8,008 bases of DNA from an uncultured Opitutia bacterium (GTDB lineage: Bacteria; Verrucomicrobiota; Verrucomicrobiia; Opitutales; UBA953): NCBI GenBank assembly GCA_903929325.1, contig CAIYUD010000007.1, forward strand, positions 1-8,008. The letters run 5' to 3'. Shown in pieces: positions 4,474 through 8,008 of the stretch (the first letter of the stretch is position 1; each line of letters starts with the position of its first letter). The notes below the pieces were generated by a model that saw only the letters and a program-made list of their open reading frames with translations, did not search any database and was not told the origin of the DNA. The position numbers and the translations under genes are program-made.

Positions 4474-5931
4474 GTGGAAGCGACAAACGCCTGCCTTGCC
4501 TCCGACGATTCCCTAGGCATCCCTAAAGACGTGCCAGATATTCGCCCACAGCTCATTCCCTTCACAGGTGAACTCGCCGCCGTTGGCGAAGTCGTCCGCT
4601 TGCTTTCCGAAGCGGGTGGACGTCCCTTGCTCGTCGGTGGGTGTGTCCGCGATGCACTCCTCGGGATTCATGCGAAAGATGTGGATGTCGAAGTTTACGG
4701 TTTAGAACCCAAGGCTATCGAATCAGCCCTCCGGAAAAGTTTTGCGGTCATTCATGTTGGTGCCGCGTTTGGTGTTTTAAAAATTAAAGGACACCCGATC
4801 GACGTCTCTCTACCTCGCCGTGAAAATCAAATCGGCTCAGGACACCGCGATTTTGCCATCGAAGGTGATCCCAAAATGTCACCCGCTGAAGCTGCCACCC
4901 GTCGCGACTTTACGGTTAACGCACTTCTTTGGGATCCGCGTTCAGGCGAACTCATCGACCCTTGGGGCGGTGTTGCCGATTTAGCCGCTAAGCGCTTACG
5001 GCACGTTTCCGATAAATTTGCCGAAGACCCCTTGCGCGTACTTCGCGCGATGCAGTTTGCCGCCCGCTTCGAATTTACGGTAGCTCCTGAAACAATCGCC
5101 CTCTGTGCGACACTGACGCCAAACGAAATTAGCCCAGAGCGAGTCTATGAAGAATGGTGTAAGCTTTTGCTCCGCGGCGTTAAACCCTCGGCTGGTCTAG
5201 ATTTTCTGCACGCCTGTGGCTGGTCGCGTTTCTTCCCCGAACTACATGCCGTGGTGGGCGTTGCCCAGGATCCTGAGTGGCATCCTGAGGGTGATGTCTG
5301 GAAACATACCGCGCTTTGCCTCGATGCCTTTGCAGCCGAACGACTGGGCGATGAAAAAGAAGACCTCATTGTCGGCTGGGCGGTGCTATTGCACGACCTT
5401 GGTAAAGCTACCTGTAGTAAAGTGGAAAGCGATGGACGTATCCATGCCTATGGTCACGAGCAAGCAGGCGAACCCATTGCACGGATTTTCTTGGAGCGAA
5501 TGACGCAGCACCGTGAAATCATCGACTCTGTTCTCCCCCTCGTGCGCTGGCACGCGGCACCTTATGAACTTTGGAAAGCGCAAGCAGGTGATGCCGGAGT
5601 GCGTCGCTTGGCAGCCAAAGTCGGTCGCATCGATCGACTCATTCGTGTGGACAATGCCGATCGAAAAGGCCGAGGTACCTATTTCCCTGCCAACGAAGTC
5701 TCACCCCAAGGTGCCTGGCTTTCTGAAAAAGCTCATGCCTTAGCCGTCACTGCGAATGCGCCGAAGCGCCTAGCACTTGGACGGCATTTGATTGCGCTTG
5801 GACATTCCCCTCAGCCTTGGTTCTCGGCTGCGCTAGACGCAGCCTTTGAAGCTCAGCTTGACGGAGGTTTTACCGATGAAGCCGGTGGTATCGAGTGGCT
5901 CAAAAGCTGGGTAAAGTCTCAAGGCAAGTGA
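4474..5931 (+). CDS. cca: CCA tRNA nucleotidyltransferase with HD domain
   Basis: A 485-residue cytoplasmic enzyme that adds or repairs the 3' CCA of tRNAs using CTP and ATP without a template. The head has LLVGGCVRDALLG (52-64), the metal-binding DVD (69-71), ATRRDFTVNALLWD (141-154) and EDPLRVLRAMQFAARF (184-199). A C-terminal HD phosphohydrolase-like domain shows HTALCLDAF (278-286) and LLHDLGKA (305-312). This is poly(A) polymerase/Cca superfamily architecture; a tRNA-processing poly(A) polymerase is the main alternative. The start is the GTG at 4474, but with only 29 bp to the divergent gene and no ribosome site, the in-frame GTG at 4531 is possible: residues 1-30 carry no family motif. 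The local tRNA-Val lacks an encoded CCA, consistent with need for this enzyme. Confidence 0.9.
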   Translation: MEATNACLASDDSLGIPKDVPDIRPQLIPFTGELAAVGEVVRLLSEAGGRPLLVGGCVRDALLGIHAKDVDVEVYGLEPKAIESALRKSFAVIHVGAAFGVLKIKGHPIDVSLPRRENQIGSGHRDFAIEGDPKMSPAEAATRRDFTVNALLWDPRSGELIDPWGGVADLAAKRLRHVSDKFAEDPLRVLRAMQFAARFEFTVAPETIALCATLTPNEISPERVYEEWCKLLLRGVKPSAGLDFLHACGWSRFFPELHAVVGVAQDPEWHPEGDVWKHTALCLDAFAAERLGDEKEDLIVGWAVLLHDLGKATCSKVESDGRIHAYGHEQAGEPIARIFLERMTQHREIIDSVLPLVRWHAAPYELWKAQAGDAGVRRLAAKVGRIDRLIRVDNADRKGRGTYFPANEVSPQGAWLSEKAHALAVTANAPKRLALGRHLIALGHSPQPWFSAALDAAFEAQLDGGFTDEAGGIEWLKSWVKSQGK

Positions 5932-6515
5932 GTCGCTCGCGTTGCCCATGGTGCGGCGATGACCCGCTTTATGTGAAGTATCACGACGAAGAATGGGGTC
6001 GTCCAGTCCATGACGATCATACGCTTTTCGAATTCATCACCCTCGAAGGCGCCCAAGCCGGTCTCTCTTGGTTGATTGTTTTGCGTAAGCGTGAGCATTA
6101 CCAAAAAGTTTTTGCCGGTTTCGACCCTGTGAAAGTCGCCCGGTTTGATGCCAAAAAGATTAAAACCTTACTCGCTGACCCAGGTATCGTCCGTCACCGC
6201 GGAAAAATCGAATCGACGATTAAGAACGCCCAAGTGTTTTTAAAAATGCAAAAAGAGTTTGGCTCGTTCAGTGCGTGGTTATGGGGACGGGCGAAAGGCC
6301 ATGCCTCAACGCTACAGAAACGTCCAAAGACCATGGCACATATCCCGACAAACTCCATCTTGGCCGAAGAGCTTTCGCGCGAATTACGAAAGCGGGGTAT
6401 GCGCTTCGTGGGTCCAACCATCCTCCACGCATTCTTGCAAGCGGTGGGAGTTCTTGACGAACACCTTGTCAGTTGCTGGCGGGCAAAAGCTAAGCCTTCA
6501 AAGAGAAGGGTGTGA
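5928..6515 (+). CDS. tag: DNA-3-methyladenine glycosylase I
   Basis: A 195-residue base-excision repair enzyme that removes 3-methyladenine from alkylated DNA. The sequence follows E. coli Tag closely: CPWCGDDPLYVKYHDEEWG (6-24), LEGAQAGLSWLIVLRKRE (39-56), GIVRHRGKI (86-94), RGMRFVGPTI (156-165) and DEHLVSC (177-183). The zinc ligands C6, H19, H179 and C183 correspond to the known C-H-H-C set. Base-pocket residues Y18, E40 and W48 are present. I chose GTG 5928, which shares GTGA with the cca stop, has AAGG just upstream and starts the protein at the usual place; an upstream GTG at 5895 would add 11 non-family residues. It is translationally coupled to cca, and its last 26 bp overlap the end of the opposing transporter gene. 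Confidence 0.95.
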   Translation: MSRSRCPWCGDDPLYVKYHDEEWGRPVHDDHTLFEFITLEGAQAGLSWLIVLRKREHYQKVFAGFDPVKVARFDAKKIKTLLADPGIVRHRGKIESTIKNAQVFLKMQKEFGSFSAWLWGRAKGHASTLQKRPKTMAHIPTNSILAEELSRELRKRGMRFVGPTILHAFLQAVGVLDEHLVSCWRAKAKPSKRRV

Positions 6516-7203
6516 AGTCGGTCTTGGTATCGTAAGCATCGACGCCTTCGACAGATTTCAACTTAGCGCACGTCCAATAGGTAACAGGCGTCATGAAGAC
6601 TTCCACGGCGACCTTGAAGCACCAGTTGGCAAACATCACGGCGAGGAGTGTGGATGTAGACCAGATACCGAAGAAGGCCAGTGGATAGAATACAAGGCTG
6701 TCGACGGCCTGGCCGACAATCGTCGAACCAATCGTACGCATCCAAAGGTGTCTACCTTGCGTCCGGACTTTCAGTTTCGCCAAGACGTAGGAGTTAAGGA
6801 AGTCGCCGATAAAGAAAGCGATCAGCGACCCGACCGCGATGCGCCAGCCACTCCCGAAACATGTGACCAATGCGGGTTGGAGTTGCGCACTGAAAGGTTC
6901 GTTGGGACTGGCTGGCAATGTCAGCACGACCCAGCTCATAAAGGTCGCAAAAGCCATCGCGCCGAAGCCTGCCCAAATAACTCTTCGTGCAAGGGCGTAG
7001 CCGTAAACTTCGGTTAAGATATCGCCAAAAATATAGGAGAGGGGGAAGAAGAGATTGCCGGCCCCGAAGTCGACTTTGCCAAAGATCGGTAAATCCAACT
7101 GCACGACTTTCGCGGGACCAATCAAGTTTGAGCACAGGAGCACGGCCACAAACGCAGCCATGATGAGTTCATAGTACTTATAGGTTTTGGCGGGCTGTGT
7201 CAT
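6490..7203 (-). CDS. Queuosine precursor transporter, VUT/YhhQ family
   Basis: A 237-residue inner-membrane protein of the DUF165/VUT family. E. coli YhhQ of this family imports queuosine precursors such as preQ0/preQ1 used to modify tRNA wobble guanine. Seen: an N-terminal helix (about 12-29) with CSNLIGPAK (24-32), the family block FPLSYIFGDILTEVYGYALA (53-72) followed by RRVIW, and FFIGDFLNSYVLAKLK (130-145). Also RTIGSTIVGQAVDSLVF (156-172) and a final helix region with FMTPVTYW (203-210). Roughly six helices are visible. The ATG is 14 bp after the photolyase stop on the same strand, so the two are likely cotranscribed; no clear ribosome site. It converges on tag with overlapping ends. 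No other queuosine genes are in the window, so the exact substrate is inferred. Confidence 0.9.
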   Translation of the reverse strand: MTQPAKTYKYYELIMAAFVAVLLCSNLIGPAKVVQLDLPIFGKVDFGAGNLFFPLSYIFGDILTEVYGYALARRVIWAGFGAMAFATFMSWVVLTLPASPNEPFSAQLQPALVTCFGSGWRIAVGSLIAFFIGDFLNSYVLAKLKVRTQGRHLWMRTIGSTIVGQAVDSLVFYPLAFFGIWSTSTLLAVMFANWCFKVAVEVFMTPVTYWTCAKLKSVEGVDAYDTKTDFTPFSLKA

Positions 7204-7217
7204 GGTGGGTAAAGTTT

Positions 7218-8008
7218 TTAGAGACCTGCCTTAAGTCTTTCAAAAGCTTTGAGCGCACGGTCGCGACCTTCGGTTAAGCCTACAAGTGGTCGCGGGTAAG
7301 TCTTGTCTAAGACGATGCCAGCAGCTTCGAGAACATCGGCGGGAGCTTCCCAAGGTTTATGAATCCACTTTGCGGGAAGCTTGGCGAGTTCGGGTACAAA
7401 CTGACGGACATAGGTTCCATCGGCGTCAAATTTCTCACCTTGGAGTACAGGGTTGAACACGCGGAAGTAAGGGGCGGCATCTGCTCCGCATCCTCCTGCC
7501 CATTGCCAGCCCATGGTGTTGGCAGGTAAATCTGCATCAACGAGGGTGTCCCAGAACCAATCTGCTCCGTCCTGCCAGGGCTGTAAGAAGTGTTTTACTA
7601 AGACGGATGCGACGACCATGCGCACACGGTTGTGCATCCAGCCCGTCTGCCAGAGTTGTCGCATGCCTGCATCGACGATGGGGTAGCCGGTTTGACCGCG
7701 CTGCCAGCCCTTGAGTAGCCGTTTCTCGCGAGCCCATGGGAACGCCTTAAATTCTGCTCGCAGGGGTTCGTCCGTGGTTTTCGGGAAATGGTAAATGAGG
7801 TGATGTCCAAATTCCCGCCAGCCAACTTCGGCTACATATTTCTCGCCGCCTTTGATGGACCATTTTCCAGCCTTCTTAATCGAGTGAACGATTTCGCGTG
7901 GTGAGATCTGTCCAAAGTGCAAGTAAGGTGAAAGGCGCGAAGTGCCGTCTTCTTTAGGGATATCCCGTGCGGTCGGGTAATCCTTCACAGGACCATCCAC
8001 AAATTGCG
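7218..8008 (-). CDS. DNA photolyase, C-terminal FAD-binding part (cut by window edge)
   Basis: Light-dependent repair of UV pyrimidine dimers. The frame stays open to the right edge, so this is the C-terminal 263 residues and the N-terminal antenna domain lies outside; the true start is not in the window. Counting from the GTG codon at 8000 as residue 1: GTSRLSPYLHFGQISPREI (19-37), WREFGHHLIYHFP (61-73), YPIVDAGMRQLWQTGWMHNR (106-125), WFWDTLVDADLPANTMGWQW (148-167) and GADAAPYFRVFNPVLQGEKF (172-191). Tryptophans of the electron-transfer chain fall in GWMHNR and NTMGWQW, and the flavin-contacting Asn in ANTMGW is kept. This fits class I photolyases; a cryptochrome of the same family cannot be excluded. 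It is followed after 14 bp by the YhhQ-like gene. The symbol phrB would be usual if CPD activity holds. Confidence 0.94.
   Translation of the reverse strand, partial: QFVDGPVKDYPTARDIPKEDGTSRLSPYLHFGQISPREIVHSIKKAGKWSIKGGEKYVAEVGWREFGHHLIYHFPKTTDEPLRAEFKAFPWAREKRLLKGWQRGQTGYPIVDAGMRQLWQTGWMHNRVRMVVASVLVKHFLQPWQDGADWFWDTLVDADLPANTMGWQWAGGCGADAAPYFRVFNPVLQGEKFDADGTYVRQFVPELAKLPAKWIHKPWEAPADVLEAAGIVLDKTYPRPLVGLTEGRDRALKAFERLKAGL

Noticed and set aside
6259..7017. A 252-codon open frame on the + strand across the end of tag and most of the opposing transporter gene
   Set aside because: It is antisense to a clear YhhQ-family gene and out of frame with tag, has a low-complexity charged composition with no family motif, and no ribosome site. 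It is best explained as a codon-bias shadow.

Overview
This window is a gene-dense stretch of a Gram-negative-type bacterial chromosome of moderate to high GC. It holds mostly housekeeping genes: no phage genes, transposases, CRISPR array or defence genes are visible. The lineage cannot be fixed from the sequence alone. The mix of genes, the scarcity of Shine-Dalgarno sequences and the style of the proteins would fit Verrucomicrobiota (Opitutae-like), but that is a weak guess.

Left part (1-2754, + strand): the last 38 codons of an NRAMP-type metal transporter. An 89-bp AT-rich gap follows, holding a near-palindromic site and a hairpin that buries the Shine-Dalgarno sequence of the next gene. 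Next comes a complete three-gene ABC importer of the nitrate/sulfonate/taurine class: periplasmic binding protein, ATPase, permease. These genes overlap by 17 bp and 4 bp and so form a translationally coupled operon.

Middle part (2774-4444, - strand): read in transcription order this is a YciH/SUI1-like translation factor, a repeat-rich 207-bp gap with a likely terminator, tRNA-Val(UAC), the acetolactate synthase small subunit (ilvN/ilvH) only 21 bp after the tRNA, and a small single-pass membrane protein of unknown function. The same 16-bp heptamer-repeat sequence abuts a hairpin at two places, each time just past the 3' end of a minus-strand gene.

Right part (4474-8008): a + strand pair with a 4-bp start/stop overlap encodes the HD-domain CCA tRNA nucleotidyltransferase and 3-methyladenine DNA glycosylase I (Tag). 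It converges, with a 26-bp tail overlap, on a - strand pair encoding the C-terminal part of a class I DNA photolyase (cut by the window edge) and a VUT/YhhQ-type queuosine-precursor transporter. The themes are tRNA and translation (Cca, tRNA-Val, YciH, queuosine supply) and DNA repair (Tag, photolyase).

I see no clearly new multi-gene system. The signals most worth following are the hairpin masking the binding-protein ribosome site, the tRNA-Val/ilvN transcriptional arrangement, and the paired heptamer-plus-hairpin elements.
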